Below are positions 1 to 9,255 of a stretch of 64,000 nt of DNA, piece after piece; the first letter of the stretch is position 1, and each line of letters begins with the position of its first letter. The position numbers and the translations under genes were made by a program. The DNA lies in the NCBI GenBank assembly GCA_029261795.1, contig JAJDAP010000060.1, forward strand, positions 1 to 64,000, read 5' to 3'. This DNA comes from Deltaproteobacteria bacterium (GTDB taxonomy: Bacteria > Myxococcota_A > UBA9160 > UBA6930). The notes under the pieces are model-generated. The model had not been told where the DNA came from and did no database searches. It saw nothing but the letters and a program-made list of their open reading frames with translations.

Positions 1-1
1 G

Positions 2-46
2 CTGGCGGGCGGCGGCGGCTTCGTGCTGGCGACCTACGTGGTCTGA
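2..46 (+). CDS. 3' end of an unidentified gene (partial)
   Basis: The window opens inside a plus-strand reading frame that ends at the TGA at 44-46. The visible tail is small and hydrophobic (LAGGGGFVLATYVV), so it could be the last membrane segment of an integral membrane protein. It converges with the Fpg gene and overlaps its stop by about 13 bp. Only 14 residues are visible, so no function can be given and the frame itself is a modest inference. Confidence 0.35.
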   Translation: MAGGGGFVLATYVV

Positions 47-945
47 TCCGCCCCGCGCAGCGCCTCGAGCTCCTCGAGCGTGCGCGGCCAGTCCTGCTTC
101 ATCAGCCGCGACAGCGCGCGGTCGGCGAGCAGCTTGCCGCCGGTCTGGCAGGTGGCGCAGTAGTTGGTTTCGTTGCTGGCATGCACGATCCGCTGGATCG
201 GTGACTGGCAGACGGGGCAGGGTTCGTTGTAGCGACCGTGGGCGGACATCTCGGGCCGGAACGCCGTCACCTTCTCCGGGAAGCTGTCGCCGAGTTCGCG
301 CCGCAGGTGTTCGATCCACCAGGTCAAGGTGGTTCGCGTCGCCTCGAATAGCCGCGCGATCTCCTCGGGCTCGAGGCGCTGGGTCAGTTTGACCGGCGAC
401 ATGCGCGCCTTGTGCAGGATCTCGTCCGAGTAGGCATTCCCGATCCCGCTCAAGAGGCCCGGGTCGGTCAGGGCTCGCTTGAGGGTGTGGTTGCGCCGCG
501 TGAGCGCCTCTTCGAATTGAGCCAACGTGCAGGTCAGCGGCTCGACGCCACCCGGGTCGAGTTCGGCGAGGGCAGCCTCGCCCCGGACGGCGTGCAGGGT
601 GGTGCGCTTCTTCGTGCCCGCCTCGGTCAGCAACAGTGTCCCCGACGGGAAGTCGAAGGCCGCGTGGCCGCGCTTGCCCGGGGGCTTGGTACCCTTGGGT
701 CGCCAGCGGAAACGGCCCGCGATCATCAAGTGGATGACCAGGAAGCGCTCCTCGTCGAAGCCGAACACCACCCGCTTGCCGATCCGACGCAGCCCGCGAA
801 CCGCCAACCCCTCGAACTCCGAGAGCGGCGGATCCACGGTTCGCAGCAACGAGATGCTCGCCAGCCGGATCTTCTCGAGCGGTTCGTCGAGGACCCGAGG
901 CGCCAGCGCGTCGAGGTAGTTGGTGATGTCCGGGAGTTCGGGCAC
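34..945 (-). CDS. Fpg/Nei-family DNA glycosylase (formamidopyrimidine-DNA glycosylase type)
   Basis: Base-excision repair glycosylase/AP lyase that removes oxidised bases. The protein has 303 residues and a GTG start at 943-945. The N-terminus PELPDI supplies the catalytic Pro2 and Glu3, and Lys57 (IGKRV) fits the conserved lysine. A helix-two-turn-helix segment lies at about 161-176 (DPGLLSGIGNAYSDEI). The C-terminal zinc finger has Cys243, Cys246, Cys263 and Cys266. It is longer than typical MutM (about 270), with a roughly 35-residue tail after the finger. PELPDI instead of the usual MutM PELPEV suggests a divergent Fpg/Nei branch, so mutM is not assigned. It stands alone: the next minus-strand gene (GT2) ends 37 bp upstream of its start. 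Confidence 0.9.
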   Translation of the reverse strand: MPELPDITNYLDALAPRVLDEPLEKIRLASISLLRTVDPPLSEFEGLAVRGLRRIGKRVVFGFDEERFLVIHLMIAGRFRWRPKGTKPPGKRGHAAFDFPSGTLLLTEAGTKKRTTLHAVRGEAALAELDPGGVEPLTCTLAQFEEALTRRNHTLKRALTDPGLLSGIGNAYSDEILHKARMSPVKLTQRLEPEEIARLFEATRTTLTWWIEHLRRELGDSFPEKVTAFRPEMSAHGRYNEPCPVCQSPIQRIVHASNETNYCATCQTGGKLLADRALSRLMKQDWPRTLEELEALRGADQTT

Positions 946-981
946 CCGCCTAGCGTGGCACTGCCGATGGACCGTTACCAG

Positions 982-1980
982 TCACGCGGCGCAGATGAAG
1001 TCCCGAACCTCGACGTAGTTCATCTGGCCCAGCGCGGCTCGAATCTCGCCTCGCGGCCCGGCACCGGACACCGAGACGATGATGGGGAACTCGGCGCGTC
1101 GGGCCAGGCTCTCCGGGGCTACGACCCGCGCACCCTGGATCTCGTTGCCGATGCGCCGCGGGTGGACCTCGACGATCTGTGCCGGCCGCTTCCCGAGCCT
1201 GGCGAGGTCGCGGCAAAGGGCTCGCCCGGTTTCGCCGTAGCCCCACAGCACGTATTGGTCGGCTGCCGCCAGGAAGCCGCGGGCGAGGAAATGGGCTCGG
1301 CAGGCGCTGAAGCGCGCCAGGCGATAGGCGGGGTGGTTGCGCGAGAGTCGGCTCGGTTCGTCCCGCCAACCATGCAGGCGACGGGGGACCACGCCCAGCC
1401 GCGCTCCGCTCGCCAGCAGCCGCAGGATCAGATCGTGATCCTCGGGCCAGCCCTGATCGCGGTAGCCGACCCGACGCAAGACGTCGCTTCGCATCATGAG
1501 TGTCGGGTGAGCGATGGGGCATTCGATGAATGCTTCCCGGGCGACGTCGTCCGGCGTTTCGATCCCGGCGAGCCAATTTTCGTAGCGGCGCATGCCGGCA
1601 CCCAGGGGCCGCGGGAAGAGTCGAACCTGACAACCGACACCAGAGAGTGTCGGATCTCGATCGAGCCACTCGAGTTGCAGCGCGAGGCGCTCGCGGTGCA
1701 TCCAATCGTCGGCATCCATGCGAGCGATGAATGGCGCGGTGCAAGCCTCGAGGCCCCGTTGCAGGGCGGCCACCAGGCCAAGCCCCGCTCCCTCGATCAC
1801 CTGAAAACGCGGATCGCCCGCGGCGAATTCCCCTGCAATCCGTCGCGACCCATCGCTGCAAGCATCGTCGACGATGATGCACTCGAACCGCGCTTCGCTC
1901 TGCCGCGCGACACTGCGGAGCGCCGTTTCCAGTGTGGCTTCCGCATCGCGAACCGGCAGCAGGACGGAAACCGCCGGCAT
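982..1980 (-). CDS. Family 2 glycosyltransferase
   Basis: GT-A-fold glycosyltransferase, probably adding sugars to surface polysaccharide or lipid. From the ATG at 1978-1980 it has 332 residues. It opens with the classic GT2 strand (PAVSVLLPVRD), followed by IIVDD near residue 35 and the metal-binding DADD near 88. A C-terminal part (WGYGETGRALCRDL, near 245) looks like a small nucleotide-binding domain. An 18-bp tandem repeat lies directly upstream of this ATG. In the same frame it encodes PATSAL-type hexapeptides, each with a TTG that could also start translation, so the true start is uncertain by up to about 25 residues. It lies 74 bp downstream of the methyltransferase stop and probably shares its transcript. 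Confidence 0.85.
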   Translation of the reverse strand: MPAVSVLLPVRDAEATLETALRSVARQSEARFECIIVDDACSDGSRRIAGEFAAGDPRFQVIEGAGLGLVAALQRGLEACTAPFIARMDADDWMHRERLALQLEWLDRDPTLSGVGCQVRLFPRPLGAGMRRYENWLAGIETPDDVAREAFIECPIAHPTLMMRSDVLRRVGYRDQGWPEDHDLILRLLASGARLGVVPRRLHGWRDEPSRLSRNHPAYRLARFSACRAHFLARGFLAAADQYVLWGYGETGRALCRDLARLGKRPAQIVEVHPRRIGNEIQGARVVAPESLARRAEFPIIVSVSGAGPRGEIRAALGQMNYVEVRDFICAA

Positions 1981-2036
1981 GGCCGAAGTCGCCGGCAAGG
2001 CCGAAGTCGCCGGCAAGGCCGAAACCGCCGGCCGGG
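1963..2036. repeat. 18-bp tandem repeat over the GT2 gene start
   Basis: About four copies of an 18-bp unit lie head to tail. Read on the minus strand the unit is TTGCCGGCGACTTCGGCC. Two copies are identical and the outer two are diverged. Each encodes a hexapeptide of the form P-A-(V/T)-S-(A/V)-(L/M), and the last is the real start of the glycosyltransferase. It looks like a local slippage expansion of the gene's own 5' end. Confidence 0.85.
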
Positions 2037-2054
2037 CCGGAATCGCTCGCGCGC

Positions 2055-2837
2055 TCAAGCGAGCTGGCCCATGACCCGGGCCCGCAACTCCGAGTGATCG
2101 AGGCCCGCCGCGCGGTCCATATCCCGGAGGAAACCGGGGAGTGCAATGCGCTCGCGCACCTCGGCATCGGCACGGAGGCCGAGCGCTGCCGCAACCTCCG
2201 TCCACCAGGGCGCGGCCGCTCCGGCAAGGGGTTCCAGGATCAAGATGCGAGCGCCCGATCCTGCAGCCACGGCGAGCTGCGCGACGGCCCGGTCACGGGC
2301 TGCCGCGTCGAGTTCGTTCAAGAACCAACCGGCGACGACGGCATCGTTGGGCCCGAGCCGTGGCAAGCCTCGCGACAGGTCTTGCTTGCGAGTGCGCACG
2401 GCGATACCGAGATCGCGAGCGGCGTGGCGGGCTTCCGCCAGCGCCCAGCCCGAACGATCGAATGCTTGAACGCCCGGCGGCCGCGGGAATGAGAGCGCAA
2501 CACCGAAACCGGCCGCACCGGTTCCCGCCCCGAGATCGAAGATACGCTCGACGCCTTCCCAGGCGCAAAGCTGACGCGTCGCCAGGAAAGCCTCGAGCAG
2601 GTGGAGTGCGGCGTAATAGGTCGCGAAGGCGGCCCGGCGGGCGGGCCCATCGAGCGCGTTCGAGATGGCCCCGCGCTCTCCGCGCCGTTCGACGTAGCGC
2701 GCCGAGAGCGCTTGTACGCCCTTGCGCACGTCACGGAATTCAAGCGGAGCCTGGCGTTCGAGGGCTTTCTCGAGCCAACCGTCGAGGCGCGTGACGAGCG
2801 CGTCGAGGTCGGGCGCTTCGGGCGATGCCGGAGTCAT
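2055..2837 (-). CDS. Class I SAM-dependent methyltransferase, possibly Rsm22-like
   Basis: A 260-residue protein with the SAM-binding loop DLGAGTGAAGFG in its middle third, then GWFLNELD and a strand ending ILEPLAGAAAPWW. An N-terminal helical region (KGVQALSARYVERRGERG) and the loop together resemble the Rsm22 (ribosomal small-subunit) methyltransferase group, but this is only a resemblance and the substrate is unknown. The start is the ATG at 2835-2837, whose ATGA overlaps the stop of the upstream Nudix gene. Translational coupling of the two is therefore likely. A longer frame upstream of that ATG is the Nudix gene read out of frame. Confidence 0.75.
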   Translation of the reverse strand: MTPASPEAPDLDALVTRLDGWLEKALERQAPLEFRDVRKGVQALSARYVERRGERGAISNALDGPARRAAFATYYAALHLLEAFLATRQLCAWEGVERIFDLGAGTGAAGFGVALSFPRPPGVQAFDRSGWALAEARHAARDLGIAVRTRKQDLSRGLPRLGPNDAVVAGWFLNELDAAARDRAVAQLAVAAGSGARILILEPLAGAAAPWWTEVAAALGLRADAEVRERIALPGFLRDMDRAAGLDHSELRARVMGQLA

Positions 2838-3487
2838 CGCCAGGCGAAGACCGGCTGCTCGTAGTTGGCGACCCGAGTCGGCCGCCCGTGCACGGCGACT
2901 TCCCGCAGCTGGAAGATCACAGCCGCCGTCGGGGCGTGGATCAGATTGTCGAGCAGGGGAATCGCGATGACGGGCCGATCGCTTTCGGGAATGCGTCGCA
3001 GGTGCGGCACCTGGGGCCGCTCGAGTTCGGAGAGTGGAACATGATAGGCGTCCGCGACTTCGTCCGGATTCGGTTCCAGAACCGCGCCTGCGCCGCCCCA
3101 TACCACGACTGGCGTGATGACGAAGCCCGATCGCGTCGGGTAGTCGTCGAGGCGGCCGAGCACGTTTTCCGCCGGGAGACGCAGGCCGACCTCCTCGTCC
3201 ATCTCCCGCAGCGCTGCCTCGATGTCGGTCTCGTGCTCATCGAGACGCCCACCGGGCAGCGCCCATTGGCCGGCATGGTTCTTGAGCCGAGCGGTTCGGC
3301 GCGTCAGTACGAAACTGGGGCGGCCGGGAGCCCCCGACTCGACCTCGCCGGCCGTGATCGCCAGCGCAACCGCGGCATGGCGGCGGCCGTCGAGGGGGAC
3401 TGCGCGCCGCTCGAAGCCATCGAGATGGGCTTGCATCCGCTCCCGGAGCCCGCTCCAGGCCAGGTCCTCGGGGGTGCCGGAAGTCAC
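2834..3487 (-). CDS. Nudix hydrolase, NudL-like (CoA pyrophosphatase type)
   Basis: A 217-residue protein with a complete Nudix box (GRLDEHE...REMDEEVGL, about residues 80-102). Just before the box it carries LTRRTARLKNHAGQWALPGG, very close to the LxxRSxxLxxHxGQxxFPGG signature of the NudL/YeaB coenzyme A pyrophosphatases, which supports cleavage of CoA-type substrates. The start is placed at a GTG (3485-3487) without a good ribosome binding site; another in-frame GTG is at 3503-3505. The gene overlaps the methyltransferase by ATGA and is divergent from the alpha/beta hydrolase at 3596. Confidence 0.85.
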   Translation of the reverse strand: MTSGTPEDLAWSGLRERMQAHLDGFERRAVPLDGRRHAAVALAITAGEVESGAPGRPSFVLTRRTARLKNHAGQWALPGGRLDEHETDIEAALREMDEEVGLRLPAENVLGRLDDYPTRSGFVITPVVVWGGAGAVLEPNPDEVADAYHVPLSELERPQVPHLRRIPESDRPVIAIPLLDNLIHAPTAAVIFQLREVAVHGRPTRVANYEQPVFAWR

Positions 3488-3595
3488 GGTTGCGGAGGGT
3501 AACACTCGCTTGGCGCCACGTGTGGGGCCAGCAGGAGGCCGCGAAACGCGCGCGGCGCCGCTAGTCTCCCCGGCCGTCGACGACGGAGGAATGCA

Positions 3596-4498
3596 GTGGC
3601 CGAGATGGATCGTGCGCGCGAGTTGCTGGCCCTTGGAACGCCTCGTCGCATGGAACTCGGCGACCGCGGCGTCGAGATCGCGCTTCTCGATTGGGGAGGG
3701 CAGGGCCCGCCGGCACTGCTCCACCACGCGAACGGCTTTTGCAAGGGCGTCCTCGGACTGTTGGTCCCCGAGCTGCGCAAACGTTTCCGAGTGTTCGCCA
3801 TGGATGCCCGTGGCCACGGCGATTCGACCCGGTTGCCCGGCACGGATGCCTATCGTTGGGACGAGTTCGCCCTCGATGTCGTTGCGGTCGCCGAACGGCT
3901 GGCGGCCGAACTCGGCCAGAACCTGGCGCTCGGTCTGGGCCATTCGTTTGGCGGCACCTCGCTCCTGGGTGCGGCCTCGCGCGTACCGGCGCTATTCGAA
4001 CGCCTCGTTCTCATCGATCCCGTGACCCCCCCGAAAGCCCACGAAGCAATGCCCGAGCGGCTCGAACACACCGCGAAGCTGGCGGAAGGCGCACAGCGCC
4101 GGCGCTCGGACTGGCCGGACCGCGCCGAGGCCAGGGCCTGGTGGAGCGAGCGGCCCCTGTTCGAGCACTGGCGCCAGGACGCCATCGACCTGTACGCCCT
4201 CGACGGACTCCGCGAGCTGCCCGACGGCTCTGTGGAGCTGAAGTGCCCGGGGGCCGTCGAGGCGGCCGTGTTCCAGAATGGCGGTTCCATCGATGTCGCC
4301 GCGCTCATCGAAGGAATCTCCACCCCGACGCTGTGGCTCGCCGCGGACCAGGGCAACTTTCCCCTCGAGATCGCCACGCGGTTGGCCAGCACCATGGCCG
4401 AGGCTCGGATCGAGTGTCTCGACGCAGGCCATCTGGTCCCGATGGAGCAGCCGGAGCTCGTCGTCGACGCCTGCCTGCCCTTCGTCGAAGCGGGCTGA
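3596..4498 (+). CDS. Alpha/beta hydrolase
   Basis: A 300-residue soluble alpha/beta-fold hydrolase. The oxyanion region is HHANGF near residue 43, the nucleophile elbow is GHSFGG with Ser117, and the C-terminal His sits in LDAGHLVPME. DARGHGDS near residue 70 is the usual strand-4/helix-B signature. The GTG start is chosen because GGAGGA (3585-3590) sits 5 nt upstream. The substrate cannot be read from sequence; esterase, lactonase or haloalkane/epoxide-type chemistry are all possible. Its promoter shares the 108-bp gap with the divergent Nudix gene. Confidence 0.85.
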   Translation: MAEMDRARELLALGTPRRMELGDRGVEIALLDWGGQGPPALLHHANGFCKGVLGLLVPELRKRFRVFAMDARGHGDSTRLPGTDAYRWDEFALDVVAVAERLAAELGQNLALGLGHSFGGTSLLGAASRVPALFERLVLIDPVTPPKAHEAMPERLEHTAKLAEGAQRRRSDWPDRAEARAWWSERPLFEHWRQDAIDLYALDGLRELPDGSVELKCPGAVEAAVFQNGGSIDVAALIEGISTPTLWLAADQGNFPLEIATRLASTMAEARIECLDAGHLVPMEQPELVVDACLPFVEAG

Positions 4499-4584
4499 AT
4501 CCGTTCAATCCAGCCCTCCGTGGTGCCGATGAACATTGTTCTGAAACCCACTCTCCTGGACGGGGAGGAGGGTCGGAGGGGTTC

Positions 4585-7500
4585 GTGCGCCGCCTAGCTG
4601 CCGTCGGAACGTTGGGATTCTTGGGTGTTCTAGGGCTTGCCCTCGGTGTTTTCGCAGACACGTCGCAGGCCCCTGCGACCGGGGCCGAAAGCGGGCAGCT
4701 CGGCGTGGTCGTGTTGCCGCCGCGGTCACCCGAGGTGCTCTCGAGCATCCGCACCGGTGTACGCGTCTGGCTGCAGGCGGAACTGGCCCGCAACGAGATG
4801 CCGCTCGTCGAGATGCCCCTGGTCGATGAGGCGGCTGCCGCGCTCACCAACGCGGATCATCCGCAACTGTTCGGCACGGATGGGCCGAAGCTCGGCGCGT
4901 TCCTCGACGTCGCCTATCTGCTCTCGACGCAGCTCGTCTACGAGGAAGGCGAGATCACCGTCTGGGTCCGGACTTTCGATGCCGAGACCGGGTTGCCAGC
5001 CACGATCGGTCGTGCTGAGGGAATCCTCGCGAACCTGGGCGAGTTACTCGTCGAAGCAACCACTCCGAACCTGAGAGCACTCGGCGGAAACCTGACTGCG
5101 AACCCGCCCGAGTCTCCGCGGCTGGGAGATCTGGCGGGCTATGCGCGCGCCTGGAATCGCCTGGCCCAGGGCTCGCTAGCGGATTGCTGGCAGGAGATGG
5201 ACGGCAACCAGAGCCCGACCGCGGACTGGTTCCGGTGGCGCATACTCGAGATGGCCCGGTTGCCCCAGATCTCGGTGGCCGAACGCTCGCGATTGGCGAG
5301 CGCGCGCGGCGTGAACGACGGCGGTTGGCTGCGGGTTCGCCACGCCATCGTCGAAGGCAAGGACCCCGCCATGCTCGTGGCAGGTGCAGAGAACGCGTTG
5401 GCCCGGCAGGACCCGGGCCGCGCGCTCCAGCTCTACGACAAGGCCGCTCGCATCGACCCGAGCGACGATGCTGCCGCGCGAGGCCGGGCCCGGATGCAAA
5501 CGGTCACGGGAAACGACGACGCGGCGCGAGACGCCTACCAGAGCATCCTGGCCGCCGATCCGAACGACGTGGAAGCGCACGAGGCACTCGGCATCAACCC
5601 CAGGCTGCCCCAGACGGTGCGCGCGCAGCACCATCTGAGCGCGGGCCAGCTACGCAGTGAGCGCTTCGAAGTCGAGCCGGCACGCCGACAGTTCTTGAAG
5701 GCGCGCAAGCTCGGGGCCATCGGCCAGGCGCGCCAGAACAGGGCGCGTCTCAGCGAGAGAGTGGGCAACAGTGGCGAGGCGTTGCTCGAATACGAAGAGA
5801 TCACGGCCAACGGACAGGGCGATGTCGATGCGCAACTGGGTCTGGCCCGAACCCGCGCCAAGACCGGGGACAAGGCCGGTGCTGGGTCCGCCTACGATGC
5901 TGCACTCGATATCGATCCCAAGAATACCGCGGCCCTGCGCGGCAAGGGCGAGATCCTGCTCGCGCAGGGCAACGCCGGCGCCGCCATCGCACCGCTGATC
6001 CGATCGGTTTCGCTCTCACCATCGGACGCGAAGGCGCGGCGCTCGCTGGCTCGCGCTCACCAGCAGCTCGGACAACCCGACGACGCGCTGACGGCGCTCG
6101 ATCCCGCTGCCGTTGCGCTGGGAGACCGAGCCGGAATGCTCGCCGATGCCGCCGCCATCCACGAAGCCGAGGGCAGAACCGGCGAGGCCCAGGTCACGCT
6201 GGAGCGCGCCGTTTCGATCGCGCCGGAGGATCCCCCGCTGCGGACCTCTCTCGCGCGCGTATACCACGCGAACGGCGACAGCGCAGCAGCGGCCCGCGAG
6301 GAGGCGACGTTGGTCGCGTTGACGGGCATCTCGATCCAGCCGACCGAGCACGCACCGAGCGAGCCGAGCAGTGGGGATGACGGCCTGGTCGTTTCGGGCT
6401 CTCACTTCGATGAACTCGTCTCGAGCTTCCCGACGCGTCACCCGGTTCTACCGGACGCCATCACCAACGTCGCCTTCCTCGGCATCGCCGAGCCCGCGGG
6501 CTGGCAGGGCCATGTTCGCAGTTGGTTGTTCCCGCGAGTCCTGGATACCGAGGCGCTCTCCGAAGCCATCGAGGCATCCCTCGCGATGCAGTACGTCATC
6601 ATCGAGCCAGTAGAGCTGCCCGACGTGGCCAGTGCGGCGCATGCGCGGGTGCTCGGGATGGGCACCAACTCCAGGGATATCTCGCTGGTGAACGATCTGC
6701 TGGGGGTGGATGCGAGCTTTCGCGTCGAAATCACGCCGACCATCGAGGAAGGCGTTTCGCCCTCGTTCGGGCCTCCCAATCGCCCCGTTCAGCTCCAGAC
6801 GATGATGCTAGGCGGCCGGGCCAGCGACGATGTCTTCATCTTGGCCAACGTGGTACGAATGCCCAGACCGGACGTGTTCGTGGTCTGGAACGTTCGCGCT
6901 GCTGCCCCGGGTGCGGCTCTGCTCGGCATGCTGATCGCGCTCTTCTCCCGAGGGTGGGGAACGCTCCAGGTGGACCTCGAGTATGAGACCCGGAAATCCT
7001 CCAAGGGGTTCTTCTCGATCGAACTCTCGACCAAGCCGGGCCACGCGAAGAAGGAAAAGAACGGGGGCCGGACCAAGACGGCCGCCTATCAAACCCGCGT
7101 GCGCAAGTGGTCGCGCTTCGCGAGGGACATGGTCGGTCCGAAGACGGTCTTCCGGCTGATGCCGGCGCGCCAGTACTACGTCGTTGTCCACGGCCTGCTG
7201 CAGGACTCGAGCACGAAGGAAGTGATCGGCAACTACCTGGAAGAGCGACGCGTAAAGATCGAACGCGGTGCGGTGACCGAAGTGAAGTTCGACTTCCGCG
7301 CACGCAAAGCGCCGGTCAGGGTTCAGTTCTCGCACCCGGAAGACGAACCCGATGGGCAGGTCCTGGTCGCCTTCAAGGGCGACCCCTCTTCACTTCGCTA
7401 CGTGAAGGAGGATTCCGTCGTACTCTTCGCTGACAACGGCCGACATACGATCGTGGTGGGCGCCGCCGGATCTGTCACCGAGGTCGACATCGAGATCGTC

Positions 7501-9177
7501 GATCTGCAGGGCCTCGCCGTTCCGATGGCCCTGGGTGAGTCGAGTGGCGCGTTGTTCACGGGCTGTCCGGACGCGGTCGAGCCCTACGTATCGGGCGATT
7601 ACAGGGTCGCGAGCAAGGCCCTCGATCGGGCCGGCCAGACCGTGCTGGCCAACGCCATCCGTGCCGAGTTCCACAAGGAGCGCGGCGAGAACGAAGAGGC
7701 AGCACGTTTCTTCGAGGCCGCAGGGAATCTCACGATGGCCGCCGAACTCTCGGCCCAGACCGAGAACAGCGAACATTCGGCGACGCTATTCGAACAGGCC
7801 GGAGACTATCGGCGGGCCGCGGAAGGTTACGCGGACGCGGGCGATCTGATCAAATCGGCCCAGGCCTTCGAGGCCGCCTACGATTTCGACGCGGCCATCG
7901 ACGCGTACCGTCAAGCGGGTGATCTCGCCAAGACGCTGGAGCTCCTCGAGAAGACCGGGAGCTATTACGAGGCCGGCAGCGTCGCTGTCGAGCAGGGCGA
8001 CAAGCAGCGAGCGATTCGCAACCTGCAGATGGTGGGCATTCGCGACCCGGACTTCGCCGAGGCGTGTCGAGCACTGGCGGACCTGTTCGCCGAACAAGGC
8101 GAATGGGACCTTGCCGTGGAGAAGGCGCGAGAGGGTGTCGGCGTCGGCGGCGATGAGCATGCGTCGCTCGAACTCCAGGAGAACCTGGGCATCTTGTTGG
8201 AGAAGGCAGGCCGTGGTTCGGAGGCGCTCGAAGTCTACGAAGGGATCCGCAAGCGCGACTACACCTACGCGGGAGTCGGCGAGCGCATCGAAGCCCTGCG
8301 CGAGGTCGTCGCCACCCAGGCGGCCATGGACACCGCGGCGGCTGCTACCGCAGTCGCGCCGTCGTCCGGAGCGAACACGGCGGACGATCGCTATGAGATC
8401 CTGGAAGAGATCGGTCGTGGCGGCATGGGTGTCGTCTACAAGGCCCGCGATACGCGGCTCGGCCGGGTCGTGGCGCTGAAGCGCCTGCCGGAGAACCTGA
8501 AAGACCACCCCACCGCCGTACAGTTGTTCCTGCGCGAAGCGCGCTCGGCGGCGGCGTTGAACCATCAGAACATCGTCACACTGTTCGACGCCGGTGAGAC
8601 GGACGACAACTACTTCATCACCATGGAGCTGCTCGAGGGCTATCCCCTCGATGCCGTGCTGCGCAAGCGCGGGAAACTCTCGGCCAAGGATGCGCTGCGC
8701 TTGATCCAGCAGACGGGGACCGGGCTCCAATACGCCCACGAGCAGCGAATCGTACACCGGGACATCAAGACCTCGAACCTCTTCTTTACCAAGGACCGCG
8801 TGGTCAAGATCATGGACTTCGGTCTGGCCAAGATGCTCGAAGAGGTTCGCCGGGCCGCGACCGTGATCGGGGGGACGCCCTACTACATGGCCCCGGAGCA
8901 GGCTGCCGGCGGGGACCTGGATCATCGGGCCGACCTCTACGCCCTCGGTGTGACGCTCTTCGAGTTGCTCGCCGGAAGCGTGCCCTTCACCGACGGAGAC
9001 GTGACCTACCACCATCGGCACACCCCGCCCCCGGACGTTCGTGAGCGCTCTGTGGATGTCCCCGAGGACGTCGCCCAGCTGATTTCGGACCTCCTGGAGA
9101 AGGAGCCGGACGATCGGCCCGCGACCACGGCGGAGGTTGTTACCAGGATGGACGTCATTCTACGCTCCATGGGGTAG
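4585..9177 (+). CDS. Giant membrane TPR protein with C-terminal Ser/Thr protein kinase
   Basis: A 1530-residue protein. The GTG start follows a strong GGAGG (4575-4579, 5-nt spacer) and begins a hydrophobic signal or anchor segment (residues 2-23). Residues 25 to about 620 are an alpha-helical region rich in TPR-like repeats (e.g. ALQLYDKAARIDPSDDAAA). One hydrophobic segment lies near 773-790 (GAALLGMLIALFS). A beta-rich stretch and a second TPR block (about 1015-1240) follow. A complete Hanks-type kinase fills about 1267-1525: GRGGMGVV, catalytic Lys in VALKRL, HRDIKTSN, DFG and APEQ. If both hydrophobic segments span the membrane, the first TPR block is periplasmic and the second block and kinase are cytoplasmic. 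The kinase is at the C-terminus, the reverse of most bacterial Hanks kinases. Target and ligand are unknown. Confidence 0.9.
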   Translation: MRRLAAVGTLGFLGVLGLALGVFADTSQAPATGAESGQLGVVVLPPRSPEVLSSIRTGVRVWLQAELARNEMPLVEMPLVDEAAAALTNADHPQLFGTDGPKLGAFLDVAYLLSTQLVYEEGEITVWVRTFDAETGLPATIGRAEGILANLGELLVEATTPNLRALGGNLTANPPESPRLGDLAGYARAWNRLAQGSLADCWQEMDGNQSPTADWFRWRILEMARLPQISVAERSRLASARGVNDGGWLRVRHAIVEGKDPAMLVAGAENALARQDPGRALQLYDKAARIDPSDDAAARGRARMQTVTGNDDAARDAYQSILAADPNDVEAHEALGINPRLPQTVRAQHHLSAGQLRSERFEVEPARRQFLKARKLGAIGQARQNRARLSERVGNSGEALLEYEEITANGQGDVDAQLGLARTRAKTGDKAGAGSAYDAALDIDPKNTAALRGKGEILLAQGNAGAAIAPLIRSVSLSPSDAKARRSLARAHQQLGQPDDALTALDPAAVALGDRAGMLADAAAIHEAEGRTGEAQVTLERAVSIAPEDPPLRTSLARVYHANGDSAAAAREEATLVALTGISIQPTEHAPSEPSSGDDGLVVSGSHFDELVSSFPTRHPVLPDAITNVAFLGIAEPAGWQGHVRSWLFPRVLDTEALSEAIEASLAMQYVIIEPVELPDVASAAHARVLGMGTNSRDISLVNDLLGVDASFRVEITPTIEEGVSPSFGPPNRPVQLQTMMLGGRASDDVFILANVVRMPRPDVFVVWNVRAAAPGAALLGMLIALFSRGWGTLQVDLEYETRKSSKGFFSIELSTKPGHAKKEKNGGRTKTAAYQTRVRKWSRFARDMVGPKTVFRLMPARQYYVVVHGLLQDSSTKEVIGNYLEERRVKIERGAVTEVKFDFRARKAPVRVQFSHPEDEPDGQVLVAFKGDPSSLRYVKEDSVVLFADNGRHTIVVGAAGSVTEVDIEIVDLQGLAVPMALGESSGALFTGCPDAVEPYVSGDYRVASKALDRAGQTVLANAIRAEFHKERGENEEAARFFEAAGNLTMAAELSAQTENSEHSATLFEQAGDYRRAAEGYADAGDLIKSAQAFEAAYDFDAAIDAYRQAGDLAKTLELLEKTGSYYEAGSVAVEQGDKQRAIRNLQMVGIRDPDFAEACRALADLFAEQGEWDLAVEKAREGVGVGGDEHASLELQENLGILLEKAGRGSEALEVYEGIRKRDYTYAGVGERIEALREVVATQAAMDTAAAATAVAPSSGANTADDRYEILEEIGRGGMGVVYKARDTRLGRVVALKRLPENLKDHPTAVQLFLREARSAAALNHQNIVTLFDAGETDDNYFITMELLEGYPLDAVLRKRGKLSAKDALRLIQQTGTGLQYAHEQRIVHRDIKTSNLFFTKDRVVKIMDFGLAKMLEEVRRAATVIGGTPYYMAPEQAAGGDLDHRADLYALGVTLFELLAGSVPFTDGDVTYHHRHTPPPDVRERSVDVPEDVAQLISDLLEKEPDDRPATTAEVVTRMDVILRSMG

Positions 9178-9255
9178 GCGTCTCGCAAAGAGCGGCTAGA
9201 TTCCGCGACTCGCGCATCCGAACCGGCCGAGTCGCAGACCGGACGAACGACAGAG

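Noticed and set aside
412..2097. Long plus-strand open frame (561 codons)
   Set aside because: It is antisense to the Fpg and glycosyltransferase genes, has no recognisable motif and is rich in Arg/Gly/Pro, as expected of a high-GC shadow frame.
3691..4584. Upstream extension of the kinase frame into the alpha/beta hydrolase
   Set aside because: This part is the hydrolase gene read in another frame; the signal-peptide start and GGAGG at 4575 fix the kinase start at 4585.
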